In this document: positions 20,819-33,093 of the stretch, piece by piece
Position numbering within the stretch: position 1 is the stretch's first letter
Layout: every line of letters begins with the position of its first letter
DNA from: Pseudorasbora parva
Taxonomy: Eukaryota > Chordata > Actinopteri > Cypriniformes > Gobionidae
DNA: 64,000 bases
Reading direction: 5' to 3'
Assembly (NCBI RefSeq): GCF_024679245.1
Contig: NC_090185.1
Span: forward strand, 28,522,926 to 28,586,925
Program-made: the position numbers and the translations under genes
Notes under the pieces: generated by a model
The model's input: only the letters and a program-made list of their open reading frames with translations
The model's database searches: none
What the model was told of the DNA's origin: nothing

Positions 20819-21982
20819 AGCCCTATTCGGACCGGATTCGTTTTTACAAGGGTAGATGGAGTGATGTGATTTCACCACAAAGTGTCTGTAATATTAATGG
20901 TAAAGTCCCACGGGATAATACATCTTCGTAAAACTAGCAGAAGTGGTAGGGGTAACTCGACTTGCACACTGCCGTCACCATCGCGTCGTTATATGCGTAT
21001 TGAGTTGTATTAACACATAATATATAACAGTTAGAGCCGGTCGAGCGATTTATCAATTAAATTTTGATTTGATTCTGTTGGTAATAGGCACTTATCTAAA
21101 GGTAAAATAAGTTTTGTGCCTGTGACAGCGTTTGACCTTTTTTAAATCTGAAGGGTAAGCAGAAAACTTGGTTTGTCACAGCCTTGTCCCACCGCCTAAA
21201 ACGCAACTGAATGATTTTTCAAGCGCCTCCTATAATTGAAAAAAAAAACTACTTTTAAACAGGAAAAGACAGAATATTTACAGCGAGCCTATTCGCACAG
21301 GATTTTGTATTACCTGAGATAATTTTTCCAGACCTTTTAACAGAAGGTAAAAGCCGCAGTAATCTTTACTGACATTATCCCTAATGATTACTGAGATGGC
21401 ACATTCAGACGGGACTGAAGTCACTGAAAAGCTCTGCTTATAATTAGGGGTGTAACGATACCCTCAATGCTGAACTCGTACAACATTATTGCCATAGTCC
21501 AAGACACATGGTAAAATGTTAATAAAATGTCCTGTAGATTAAAATGCTAAATTTGCTATTGCAATAATAAGGGGTGGAAACAAATAGGCGTGGACTTGGT
21601 GCTGGGAACCCAATGCACAGGACAATGCCGACACCAGAATAAAAATATTCATGATTATGAAACTGAAAATACAGAATTATTTTAGATAAATATGCTTGCA
21701 TTCTGTCACTGACTAAATATATTTAAAATAATATAGGACATTTTTTTTACTGGTAACATAGGATATTTGGCATTATCAGGTCTCCCATTGCATTAGTATA
21801 CATTATATTCAGCAATATAGTAGCTTATTGTAGTATCGCCACTAAAACTCTGTACACTTAAAGATTTTTCTCAGTAATTTTAATTTTAAATGAACTTATA
21901 TATTAGTCACATTACAAAATATGGTTGCATTTTGTAATGCAAAATATTGTTACACCCCTACCTTACCTGTCTGAATAGGGCT
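20819..21982. mobile_element. DNA element with AGCCCTATTCGGAC ends, interrupted by a hAT
   Basis: AGCCCTATTCGGAC at the left pairs with GTCTGAATAGGGCT at the right (one mismatch). The element contains the smaller hAT-like insertion 21445-21960 close to its right end. Target-site duplication could not be recognised. Confidence 0.55.
21445..21960. mobile_element. Short hAT-like element (TAGGGGTGTAACGATAC ends)
   Basis: TAGGGGTGTAACGATAC at the left and TATTGTTACACCCCTA at the right are inverted. The element is 516 bp with no ORF. No clean 8-bp duplication remains, so it may be old or one flank rearranged. Confidence 0.65.
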
Positions 21983-22228
21983 TAAGTTGCATCTTTTATA
22001 TTTAACAACTTTTTTCAAAAGTGACTAAAGGTAGGCGATACATTTTATCGGTTGAAGCATTCACTGGAATTGCGTTGTTGTTGTTGTAATAATTATTATT
22101 GTTATATGAAGTGGGTTGGCCTATGTTGAGATTGCATGGTCGACCTGTTGTTTTGTGTAATTGACTCGAGGTGCCAAACTAGCAAAAAGCCAAACTAGCA
22201 CTCTTGCGAGAAAGCAAACTTCTCTAGC

Positions 22229-23289
22229 GGGGTTTCTGCAGGTCTTAAGAAGCTCTTAATTTGACCTACAATTTAAAGCCTTAAAATTGTCTTAAATTGG
22301 AACAGAAAGTCTTAAAGTCAATATCATGGCGTTGAAATAGGGCCCTATGATTTCCGGAAACGTACAGAATCACAGAATCCATTCATAAAAATGTAGTTTG
22401 CAGTATAATGCGGAAGGCCACAGACTTTGTCAACTTTTGGATGAATAAAGCAAAAGTAGTTTGGGTCAGTTCACTGAAAAGGAAAGTTAACCCCCAAATT
22501 AAAATTGTCATTATTTACTCACCCGCAAGTGAATAAATCGTTCACCCCAAAACACAGAATTCCATAATTATTATTTTATTCTACAACATTTTAATGAAAT
22601 GATGTTAAATTTGTATGTTTTCACAATTTCAATTCAAATGTTTTTTGACTAATACAATTTAATTTTACTATTAAAACAGAGTAAAAGTTGTTTTCCAGTA
22701 CAAATATCTAAACATCCTTAAATCAGGATACATTTACTTGACATGCAAAATGAAGAAATTAAGTCTTGTTTTCTGAGCAATTGAACAAAATTAAATGAGT
22801 TATGCTTAAAAGTATCTGTCAGTTGAAAATGACTTTTTTATTTGAATGAAGTAGATTTTTCTGAACCCATTAGCAGATATTCTTGTTTTAATCATAAAAT
22901 CACTATCACAAGATAACACAATGTCTTATGCCGTTTGCTTCTCAAGTAAATGTATCATGATTTAAGACTGAAAACAACACTACTGAAAACGACCACCACT
23001 TGTTTTTATAGTGTGATCAGAACATTCAGTAAAAGTTATTTTAATATTGTAATGTTTGGGAGAAGAGCTCTGAACAGCTTTTTATTTGTTAAATTAATAA
23101 ATAAAATGAAAATCTGTTGGAATTTATATTTTCAAACTTTTGAAGTGTTGCTAAGACAACTTGTTGTGTGACTTAAACATTTCCAGAGAACATATTGACG
23201 TGTTATATTCCCTTCAATTTATTCCTTACATTTTCTTTAATTGGTCTTAAAAAGCTCTTAAATTTACCTTCATAAAACTGTAGAAACCC
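22229..23289. mobile_element. Non-autonomous hAT-like element (GGGGTTTCTGCAGGTCTTA ends)
   Basis: GGGTTTCTGCAGGTCTTAAG at the left and TAAAACTGTAGAAACCC at the right are inverted, with AAGCTCTTAA motifs just inside each. The flanks TCTCTAGC (22221-22228) and TCTCTAGG (23290-23297) match at 7 of 8 bases. Size 1,061 bp; no transposase. Confidence 0.75.
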
Positions 23290-24498
23290 TCTCTAGGTAC
23301 TGCTGCTTTGTCGAATGGGATGAATCATGCTCAAGTTATGTTAAATTGGTAGCCATAATGGTTGAGTGTTGTGTGGTTTGATTAATTAACCTAAATGTGA
23401 TGTGTTGTATTGCCCAGTTAGAACAGTATGTTCTCTCTCTTTCCCCATTACTTTGAACAGACTCATTTGAAGTGTCTTATGACGCATTACCTCATCTTGT
23501 AATCAACCACATAAACGGCTGTAGTGATCGTCGCAGTGTGCGTGCTACAGATTTGCATCATGGCTAGTGCTCGAATGTGTTAAGAGCTGTCGGTTTGCGC
23601 ACACAGGCTGCATAAGTTCAATATCCCCTCGTTTGCACTAATCGGCATGTAATGGGTCTGGTTATCTGTCTGCAGGCAGCTGATGTATTTGTGTGTGAAC
23701 TTGAGCTCTCGGTTTAACAACCGAAGAAGTCTTGTTTCACCTGTAGAGACTTGTTTCACTGGCTTCTGTTGGACCATCACACGCTTCAGCATCCATCTTG
23801 CCTATGTGCGTTCAGACTACACTACTTAATGATCCGATGATTTTGACGGATGTGTGTCATTTGTTTCAAGAAGTGTTTTTCCACCATCAGTCCAAACTGT
23901 TCTAGTTGCATTTCCAATTGAGCAGTGCTAACAGTGCCTGTTTACATGCACTAATGTTCATCAGTCCGAATGAATCCAATCCGATTTCTTATTATGAAAG
24001 TCACCGAAGCTACTTTTTGTTGCTACTTTTGCTTTGATGACAAATGTGCCAGAAGCAATTGTAATTTTTAAAGCAAATATTTAGTACATTTTCCTTCTCC
24101 TCCACTGACCAACCAGTTGATAAGACAAATAAATATATGCTTGTTCGTAGGAAGTGAAACGTATGTAAACAGAGATTTATTACCAAAAGGGTTCCGGTAA
24201 TGCGTGTGACTGGCACTGATTGAGAAGATAGTCATGTTCAAGCATATACATGCTTAGGTTTTTTTCTCCTTGATCTTATTGTCTGGTCTACACAACCCAA
24301 AAAAAAGTGCTGTTTACATGTGTCTGTTTCAATCTGATTACTAAAAAATTATTTAATGCCCTGTTTACACCTTTAAGGTGTAATTAAGATCACAAGTAGA
24401 TGAGGGAGATGCATTTATATTTACAACTGGTGTTTTAATCCGTCTCTTGTTCGCTTTCAACCACTTCTGCCCTGATTTCTTTGAGGGGAGGTTGTATG
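23290..24498. other. crebbp intron 1, no feature recognised
   Basis: About 1.2 kb without recognisable repeat ends, exon signals or RNA genes. Pieces near 24240-24400 read like fragments of DNA elements but cannot be bounded. Confidence 0.35.
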
Positions 24499-25582
24499 TA
24501 GGACTGAACTATATATCGTTATCTATATCTAGATATGAACTTTCAAGATATTACTATCGAAAAAAGCAGCGATATCGACGATATAGATTTCCCCTCTCCG
24601 CGCTCGCTCTGCATACAACTCTGGCAGTCACAACAAACATCAGTTTTACGAGTGTCCTTGAATACACCGCTAAAGCCATCGCACACACACTACCAGGGAC
24701 GTGGGAACTATATTTTTGCATTTCCATGGTGACGCCTCATTGCTTGTCACGCAACAGCGCTGAAGGAATGATGATCTGCTTTAAGTCATTTTTCCTTTTT
24801 TATTCAGAATATTCACAAATGTGTTCGCTATGGCATGAAATATCTGATATTCCAATTGTCAAATACATGCAAGTGGAAGTATATTGTTGTTTAAACACCT
24901 TTATAACGATCGTGTTAGTTGAGCTGAATGCGCGATGGGCGCCGCCGTGTTAGTTTGTGCCGCAGATTCAGAGAATCGGACCTGTTGGATTTAAAACCTT
25001 TTTTTTACAACACGTGAATTCATCCACTTCTCCCGAAATACTTAAGAGTAAGTGGCTGGTGAACTGGGAATAGAATGGAGTAAACATTAAAGTCACTTAC
25101 ACAATGTGTATCTGATGAATAAAACGTGTCGAATTATAATGGAAAGGATTATTATTACCTCTTCCATAGACATCAGTGTGTATTTTACAAACTCTTAATG
25201 TATTATTTTTTTAGTACTTATGTGAATTTATATTGTTGAAACCTAAAATAAACAGTATGTGGTTGAAAACACCGAAACGTTGTGATATATGACAGCTCTG
25301 AACGCGCCTCTCTATGGCTAAATTCAACATTTGAATTTAGCAGTTGATCATGTGATGCACTTGATCATTCGCTCCAGGGACCAGCCTAGACTGATTACAC
25401 CTGTGTGATCGTACGTGCGAAAGGATTAAAAACTATACATTTTCTGACACAAATCTTTGATATGTAGGCTTAAATCTTTTTATTTTTCTGAGAAATGCTT
25501 GGTTTTCACCAAACATGTATTCAGATTGTATCGATATCGAGATATCTGGCATGAAAATTGAGATCCGTATCGTTCAGCCCCA
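24499..25582. mobile_element. Non-autonomous hAT element (TAGGACTGAAC ends)
   Basis: TAGGACTGAACTATATATCG at the left corresponds to GATCCGTATCGTTCAGCCCCA at the right. The flanks are GTTGTATG (24491-24498) and GTTCTATG (25583-25590), one mismatch in eight. ATATCG-rich subterminal sequence is present at both ends. An ORF of 168 codons spanning 24447-24953 starts outside the element and has no recognisable homology. Confidence 0.8.
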
Positions 25583-25633
25583 GTTCTATGGGCGGGTAAA
25601 AATGTAAGCGCTTTTTTAGATATTTTGACTTAA

Positions 25634-27026
25634 AGGGTTAGTTCACCCCCAAATGAAAATTCAGTCATTAATTACATACCCTCATGCTGTTTGACACCCG
25701 TAAGACAGTTCATCTTCAGAACACAAATAAAAGATATTTTTGTTGAAATCCGATGGCTCAGAAAGGCCTTCATTGACACCAATGTCATTTCCTCTCTCTA
25801 GACCCATAAAAGGCACTAAAGATGTCAGTCCATCTCACTACAGTGGCTCTACAATCATTTTATGAAGCGATGAGAATAGTTTTTATGCAAAGAAACCCCA
25901 CAAAAAATCAAAATAACAACTTGTATAGTGATGGCTGATTACAAAACACTTCTTCCTGAAGCCTGTGAGCTTAAAGGGTTAGTTCACCCAAAAATGAAAT
26001 TGATGTCATTAATGACTCACCCTAATGTCGTTCCACACCCGTAAGACCTGGGTTCATCTTCAGAACACAGTTTAAGATATTTTATATTTAGTCCGAGAGT
26101 TTATCCAAGTGTATGCACACTTTACTGTCTATAAAGTTTCAAACGGTCATGAATCAGCGCATTGATTCATGATTCGGATCGCCAATGTCACGTGATTTCA
26201 GCAGTTGGACACGCGATACAAATCATGAATCAATAAGCTGATTCATGACCGTTTGAATCTTTATTTGAGTTTTGAAAACAAACGCGGAAGAGAAGACAAT
26301 GCTGAATAAAGTCGTTTGTTATTTTTGGACCAAAATGTATTTTCGATGCTTCAAGAGATTCTAATTAACTAACTGATGTCCCATATGGACTACTTTGATG
26401 ATGTTTTTATTCCCTTTCTGGACATGGACAGTATAGTGTGCATACACTTAGATACACTCTCGGACTAAATATAAAATATCTTAAACTGTGTTCTGAAGAT
26501 GAACGGAGGTCTTACAGGTGTGGAACAACATTAGGGTGAGTCTAATGGGTGAGTTAGGGTGATAAATGTCATTTTTTGGTGAACTAACCCTTTAATGAAT
26601 CAGCGTATCGATTTATTATTCGGATCGTGTGCCAAACTGCTGAAATCACGTGACTTTGGCGATCCGAGCCGCTGATTCATAAAGCTCTGAAGCTTTACTA
26701 GAGGGTGTTTTGAAATCAGCCATCACTATATAAGTCGTTATTTCGTGTTTTTTTTTTTTCTTTGCTCACAAAAACTATTCTCGTCGCTTCATAAAATGAT
26801 CGTAGAACCACTGTAGTGAGATGGGCTTTTTACTGACATCTTTAGTGCCTTTATGGGTCTTGAGAGAGGAAATGACATTGTGGCCAATGGAGGCCTTTCT
26901 GAGTCATCGGATTTCACCAAAAATATGTTCATTTGTGTTCCGAAGATGAACGGAGGTCTTACGGGTGTCGAACGACATGAGGGTAAGTAATTAATGACAG
27001 AATTTTTTGGGGGGTGAACTAACCCT
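25634..27026. mobile_element. Palindromic TTAA MITE, outer copy
   Basis: AGGGTTAGTTCACCC at the left and GGGTGAACTAACCCT at the right, with TTAA at 25630-25633 and 27027-27030. The outer arms are inverted copies (CACTACAGTGGCTCTACAAT versus its near-complement around 26805). It is interrupted in the middle by another element of the same family at 25975-26591. Confidence 0.88.
25975..26591. mobile_element. Palindromic TTAA MITE nested in its own family
   Basis: Same ends as the host element, flanked by TTAA on both sides (25971-25974 and 26592-26595). The two halves are mutually inverted, including GTGTATGCACACTTTA-like pieces, ACTGTCTATAAAG against its counterpart, and paired GATTCATGA segments. 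It can fold into a long hairpin. Confidence 0.88.
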
Positions 27027-27429
27027 TTAATGGGTGAAATAAGGCTGCATTTGCACTTGGCATGAACATGCGACCTGTATCTTGATGTTGTCCATACACA
27101 TTGAAAAGACAAGTGTAAACATGCTTCTGATGGGAATGTTATCCGATCAGTGCGTCCTGGTCCAGAGGTAGTCGGGGACGCATTGTGATCAGTTTTCAGT
27201 GTTATATAAACGTAATCCAGCCATCGTATTTACATTCAATGGGCAACGTCTGACTGTTAGAAAATATTGGACGGATATTGTGACAAGACAACTTCTAAAC
27301 GTCAATCTTTAAACATTTATTAGAATCGTCATTTTTCATTTTAATTAAAATGAAAATTTATCCGAACGAGGTGATCGTAATGCGCTATTGTCATGTTTAC
27401 CTGCCCTAAATTCAACACAAAGCGTTTTC

Positions 27430-27430
<1 letters not shown>

Positions 27431-27458
<28 letters not shown>
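27431..27458. repeat. (AC)n microsatellite
   Basis: Fourteen uninterrupted AC units. Confidence 0.95.
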
Positions 27459-27461
<3 letters not shown>

Positions 27462-28117
27462 GAGTTGCAGTAAGACACATTTTTCCGTACCCTTTTAATT
27501 GACAGAATGCCATTGGCCCTGATTATCAGCTGTTTTTAAACTATCGTCCGATGGCCGAAAGTGAAAAGAATAGTTTTTCAGCCGATACATCGGTGCATCT
27601 CTAGTCATTTCACTTTGGAACTTTTTTCAAATCCAAGTCAGTACACCCAGTTAAAAAAAATTGTAATACACCCTTGTGCTTTTAGGCTAGTTTACAGTCA
27701 GGTGCACTAAAAGACTATGCTAACAGTTACTGCTAAAGCACAACATGCTGTCAACCGATACAATTAATAGAGATTTTACTTCTCTAAACTCGTCTATTTT
27801 AAAATAATAAATCTAAAGCTAAAAAATAAGAATTAGCAAAGCACCACAATTAAAATTCTTGGCAGAAACCACAAATTCTGAACACTGGGCTGAATATGCC
27901 TATTGAAAATAATAATAATAATAATAATACATTTTATTTATTTAAAATTAGCTGTTCTTTAGAATGACTACTGATTCTGTTACAGCTACATTTGCTAAAG
28001 AGAGTAAATTCAGTGATTTTAAAATGTCATGTTGACTTTAAACAAACTTGCTTTACATTTAAATATGCTAATTTTGGCAAACTTTATATTTCTGTCAAAA
28101 CTACAAAATGTTCAGAT

Positions 28118-29211
28118 TAGGGATGCACCGAATCCAGATTTTTGAGGTTCGGCCAAATACCGAATCCACTGGTTAAGATTCTGCCGAATCCGAATACTGA
28201 ATCCAACTCCCATCCTTAGTCCATTATCACAGTAAACACATTAATGACATAAACAACGTCCACAAGAGTGTATTTTTAATTTAATTTTAATTTAAAAAAA
28301 GGCAACATTATGCCAGGATGACTGTGCCGTATTGCTGTCTGTAGATTTCTTCATGCACAAAAAAACCACATCACCACTTCTTTTACGTCCTTACGTAATG
28401 ACGTCATTTCTATCATACCGGCGGATGAAAATACATTCAAACACATTCATGTAAAGTATCTCTAATTAAAACTTAGTATAGTAATAATTATTATTGTAAT
28501 CATCGTCATCTTGGATACGTTTTTTAATTCTTGTTTTGCAAAAGCACTCAATACAGCCACTGTTCGGTTCAAGACGACGCTATCACGCATTCAGTATCTC
28601 AGCTCACTGGTTCTCACAGCAAAACATGTCTCAGTTCAGTGAACTGTTGGAGTTACAACATTTACTTCAAGATATTAGTTTATTTCTAGTCTGAGGGACT
28701 GTCACTCATGTCAGAAAGTGAGTCACTATAGTAACTTGTGGGATCAGCGCTGATTTGAGACGCGAACAGTTTAGAACGATTCAGTCCGATTTGGTGAACT
28801 GGTTCGACTGGATCACTAAAAAGATCCGGTTAAAAAGAACGATTCGTTCGCGAACCGGACATCCAGCGGCTATTGTTTAGGGTTCTTGCCACCACGAGAC
28901 AAATCGGCATTGCAAATTGAACATATAGCTCGACTTGAATTGCCTTCTTGTGACTGAAAGTACTGCCAAACAACACATTTTCTGTTCACGAGTTCCATGT
29001 TCACTTTCTCACAGCCTACTGCATTCGAACGGTCCACCTAGTAAACACGTTGCCATAATCAACCGCGGCATCATCGACCAGTATCGTGTTAGTGCAAGCG
29101 GGTTCGGTTCAGTGGAAAAAAACTCTAAGGTTCGGCAGAAACCGAACCCAGTCTAAAAGCCCAATATTCGGCCGAATCCGAACCCCGAATCCTGGATTCG
29201 GTGCATCCCTG
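28118..29211. mobile_element. Non-autonomous hAT (TAGGGATGCACCGAATCC ends)
   Basis: TAGGGATGCACCGAATCC at the left and GGATTCGGTGCATCCCTG at the right are inverted. The element is flanked by a perfect 8-bp duplication, GTTCAGAT at 28110-28117 and 29212-29219. It is 1,094 bp with further inverted TTCGGC(C/A) motifs inside each end and no transposase. Confidence 0.92.
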
Positions 29212-30170
29212 GTTCAGATTGAGTTAAGTATCTAAATCAAGTAGACTAAAGAGATGAATGCCAAATTCTTGCAAGTTAGTGAAAAGCATTTTTTCAAACC
29301 AAAGCAGGGATTTAGACAGAATGCAGTGTTCGTGAACTAGGATGAAAGGAGGAAACATGACACTTTACAAGATGTGTTTCAGCACCAATAAAAACATTTA
29401 GTGGTAAGCCATGTGACCAAACCAGCCCTGTGTTAACCTTCCACCGCGGAGCCAAGCGTCTTCTCGCGTCTCTCCTTCAACTCCACTGTTGTCTATCAGC
29501 AGCAGGTCTGGTCTAAACAGCCTCGTGAAACCTGAACCCGTCTGCTCAGATCCGGCACGTGCTTGGAGTCTCTTGTGCTCAACAGGAATGCACAGATATG
29601 ATTTTTTTTGGTGCCAATGCCTATTTTTAACAAACAATTATTGGCCGATACCAACATTTGTCACTTCCATTCTTATTTGAAATTTTGTCATTAAAATAGT
29701 GTTTTGATCATGTTTTAAATTAGCAAAGTTGAAAAAACTAAAAACATTACGTTAAAAGGGGGGGGTGAAACACTGCGTTTCAGTCAATCTCATGTCAATC
29801 TTGAGTACCTATAGAGTAGTATTGCATCCTTCATCTCTCCGAAAAGTCTTTAGTTTTATTATATTTATAAAAGAAAGATAGGCTGTACAGAGTCTTTCCG
29901 AAAAAAAACGAGCGCCTGGAGGCGTATCGTGTGAGCGGAGCTAAAGAATGACGAATGTGCACAGCTATTGAATGAGAGCGTCTGAAACCTGTGACATCCT
30001 CAAGCGTGGAAAAGAAAACATTACCCTAAATAAACCATGGCTATCAATCAGATTCAGCTAATAGATATATGATCCAGAATCAGATCCGGAGGCTGAAATA
30101 AATTGAACAGGACGTCCGTCTCTGTGGTATGGACTGTATTTAGTGGCCTGTCAACATTTGTGTGGGTTTA

Positions 30171-30483
30171 AGGCGGGCGTACACTGTGCGAATTCGGACA
30201 CTCGGAAGGTCGTGAGATATTGCAGACGCTACGAGTCATTTAATTTGATCATCGCATCAAATCAGCTGGTACACGGCACGACTGTTTGCACCGCGAGCCG
30301 GCCGCGATCACACCAGTTTTCATGTAACACAGACACCGGAGCTTTCAATGTTGCTGCTATGGCTTTAGATACAAAAAAATAAAGAAAAAAGGTGTGAAAA
30401 TGATTTGTTGAAAAGCAGAGAACAGCCATTCCTTTTAACCGAAACAACCAGAGGGAGAGAGAAGAGTGCACGTGAGAGAGAGA

Positions 30484-30580
<97 letters not shown>

Positions 30581-30886
30581 CGCAGTATGTGGCAGCCACT
30601 GAGCTAGTCATATAGATTGAGCGTATGTGACGTGCTTGTGCATGATTTGGCAATAGGGGACAGCTGGTAAAAATCGGGCCGACTCCCCGAACTTTTTAAA
30701 CATGTTTAAAAATTATTGTAAGGTCGGGAGGTGCTCTTAACGTGCTCGGCTCGTCTCGTATTTCCTCTCACATGGTGCGAGCCGCGACCATACGAGCATC
30801 CACGATGTCCACGCGATTTCTCCCGAGAAAAAAAAATCGTCTGCGAGTTCGTACGACAGCAAAAATCGCACCGTGTACGCCCGCCT
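30171..30886. mobile_element. Harbinger-like MITE (AGGCGGGCGTACACTG ends) with internal microsatellite
   Basis: AGGCGGGCGTACACTGTGCGA-type left end and the inverted TCGCACCGTGTACGCCCGCCT right end, with a 3-bp TTA duplication (30168-30170 and 30887-30889), as expected of PIF/Harbinger. It is inserted in the MITE that begins at 29755. It contains a long TG microsatellite. Confidence 0.85.
30487..30578. repeat. (TG)n microsatellite, about 46 units
   Basis: Uninterrupted alternating TG of about 92 bp, able to adopt Z-DNA. It lies within the Harbinger-like MITE and likely varies between individuals. Confidence 0.95.
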
Positions 30887-31687
30887 TTACTCGTGATTTA
30901 TGAGGACATGATTTGGTCCAGACCAAACATCTTTATGTGGGTCTGGCTTGTCAGGCTAACACTATGCATTTTTTTTTTACCGCTAGGGGTCTCTAACCTC
31001 TTTACAACAATATGAAAAGTGTAGATCGATGTCACAGTGTATGAGCGTGGAATCATGAAACTTGTCGTCATACAGATTGATCTAATAGTGTTTATGTGGA
31101 AATAATGTTTCTGGATGAGTGAATGCATTCATGTTTTTAACATAACTGTAGAATGAAGCAGGGGGTGATTATTAATAAGAGAGAGATATCAGCGAGTATT
31201 GCAAGTACTCAACAAGAACAAAATATATAACTCTAGTGGGTTTTGGATATTTTATTTAATCTTTAAAGGCAGAATATTTAAGATGTTTGGATTAAAATAT
31301 CCCAAAACCACTAAAGCAATGTTATACATTTTGCTGACGTATGTACTTACTAGGGATGCTCATTTCGGTAAATTTTCTGAATGACAACCGATGCTCATTA
31401 TAACTAGGACACAAACCGGGTCTGTGCATCGTCTGTCTGTGACATCATACCCGCATTATCCTCGAGTTTTATTTGTAGTACCCATGAAAACACCAAAGAT
31501 GCTTTAATATAGGGCTGTGCGCTATTGGAGAAAAATGCGATATGCGATATCTTGTTAAATAATGCGATATATGCATTACGATATTGCAATTACTGTGTAA
31601 AATCTATTTCAATTATATTAAAACAAATATTTAAAAACTCACTAATATGCTCACTGCACTGTGCAACAAGTGTCAAGTAGTACAAAG

Positions 31688-32827
31688 TAGGGGTGTCAAC
31701 AATAATCGATTCGGCGATGCATCGCGATGCGGGGCATGAACGATTCAGCATCGATGCGGCAAAGTGCCATAATCGATTATGTCACTGTTTATTTTCTGGC
31801 GGACGATAAAGTTGTGAAGTTTCAAATACTTCCGGTTCCGGGAGAATAACAACGACAACAAGGAAGATGGCTGAGGCGGAGGGAGATGACCGCGATTGAC
31901 GGGTAATTAAAAACGACCCGAGGTGTGTAGGATTGTACGTATATATTTTTTGCACAATAATAAATTAATCTATAATGACGAAATACGGCACAATTCACCT
32001 TTATTCCACAAGGTGGCAATGTCTGATACCCAATGATGAAGTGACGTTTCACTCCTAGTTACCTCTGACAGAAAACGAAACAATAATTATAATCTGCAAA
32101 ACTTGAAATGGGTTAGTGATTTACTTCAGAGAGCAAGTACTAAACACAATCATATGTTAGTGTCACTGTCTCTTGATGATGGATGTGGTCAAGAAGCTGT
32201 CAGTGATCAAAATATTGATTTTGAAGACATTGAAAATGAGTTTGGAGAATATGCTGGAGATGGCAAATATGAGGCAGATGCTGAATATACTGGTAAACGA
32301 GCTCTGACGAGGTCATATGATGATGGTATTAAACATCTGCTCAAACTGAATCCTTCCAAGCTCCAAAAGGTAACGAAATAGGTTTTATTTTATTCTTCTG
32401 TAGCTGTTACTCTAAAATCAGGAGTTTTATATATTATCACGACAGGTAGAGGTCTATCCATGTTAAATATAGATCTGGGTCGCTAACGACCTGAATATGT
32501 AAGAATGTTTGGTGAAACAGTCATGCATTTAAGGGTTAATTGCATTTTATTTAATTACATTTTATTTTATTTAATAACTTTTATGTCAAAGATACAGGAG
32601 ACACATAGCAGCCAATACAATCTGTTGTTTAATATCTGCTTGTATTGCCTCGTGACTGATGAAAAATTTGCTTTGTGTGCAGTAGAATTTTGATGCATCA
32701 CAATGCATCGTAGAATCGAATTGAATCGAATCGTTACCTGGTGAATCGTAATCGAATTGAATCGAATCGTTACCTGGTGAATCGTAATCGAATTGAATCG
32801 TGAAGGCAGTGCCAATGCACACCCCTA
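31688..32827. mobile_element. Nested hAT element with perfect 8-bp duplication
   Basis: It begins TAGGGGTGTCAACAATAATC and ends CAATGCACACCCCTA. GTACAAAG is duplicated at 31680-31687 and 32828-32835. Size 1,140 bp. Near the right end a 33-bp unit (GAATCGTTACCTGGTGAATC...) is tandemly repeated at about 32720-32800. It carries an unexplained acidic ORF (32103-32381). Confidence 0.92.
32103..32381 (+). other. Unidentified acidic ORF inside a hAT element
   Basis: About 90 codons are open in one frame. The middle is very acidic (DFEDIENEFGEYAGDGKYEA), followed by a basic/hydrophobic end (RSYDDGIKHLLKLNPSKLQK). The reading frame is open for some distance upstream of the first possible start. CCTCTGACAG about 60 bp upstream resembles an acceptor, and CAAAAG followed by GTAACG near 32367 resembles a donor, so it may be an exon rather than a free gene. 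I do not recognise the protein. It could be the first exon of a lost transposase or a captured host exon. Confidence 0.4.
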
Positions 32828-33093
32828 GTACAAAGTGTCAAAATAGTCAAGTACTTTTATTACACCTTTAATAACTTTGACCACAATCAAATAATGTATC
32901 TAATATTATAAAACAACATGAGCATGCATGGCCGGAAAAGCGGAAGCGCGGGTCTACAGTATATTAATAGCGTCAAAAAAAAAACAGATACGCCTTTTGT
33001 TTTGAATAAGCGACTTCTAGCGGCAGAATTTTTTTTACAGATTGTGGCTTTAAGTTTGGGCTTTTGGGAAAAGCACTAAAATCGCACAGCCTT

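Larger units (their letters stand above)
29755..31010. mobile_element. Fish MITE (GGGGGTGAAACACTG left end), interrupted
   Basis: The left end GGGGGGGTGAAACACTGCGT and a body with CGAAAAGTCTTTAGTTTTA and GCGTATCGTGTGAGCGGAGC match a widespread teleost MITE. The body is interrupted at 30171-30886 and resumes as CTCGTGATTTATGAGGACA. The right end was not identified, so 31010 is approximate. Confidence 0.6.
31510..33093. mobile_element. Outer hAT-like element (TAGGGCTGTGCGC ends)
   Basis: TAGGGCTGTGCGCTATTGG at the left with GCGATAT-rich subterminal sequence, and AAAATCGCACAGCCTT at the right. It holds the precisely bounded hAT 31688-32827. Flanking duplication was not recognised, so the outer boundary is less certain. 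Confidence 0.65.

Noticed and set aside
24447..24953. 168-codon ORF overlapping the hAT left end
   Set aside because: It crosses a transposon boundary, has no recognisable family signature and no supporting splice or start context.
30405..30653. ORFs made of Cys-Val or Thr-His repeats
   Set aside because: They are translations of the TG microsatellite on each strand.
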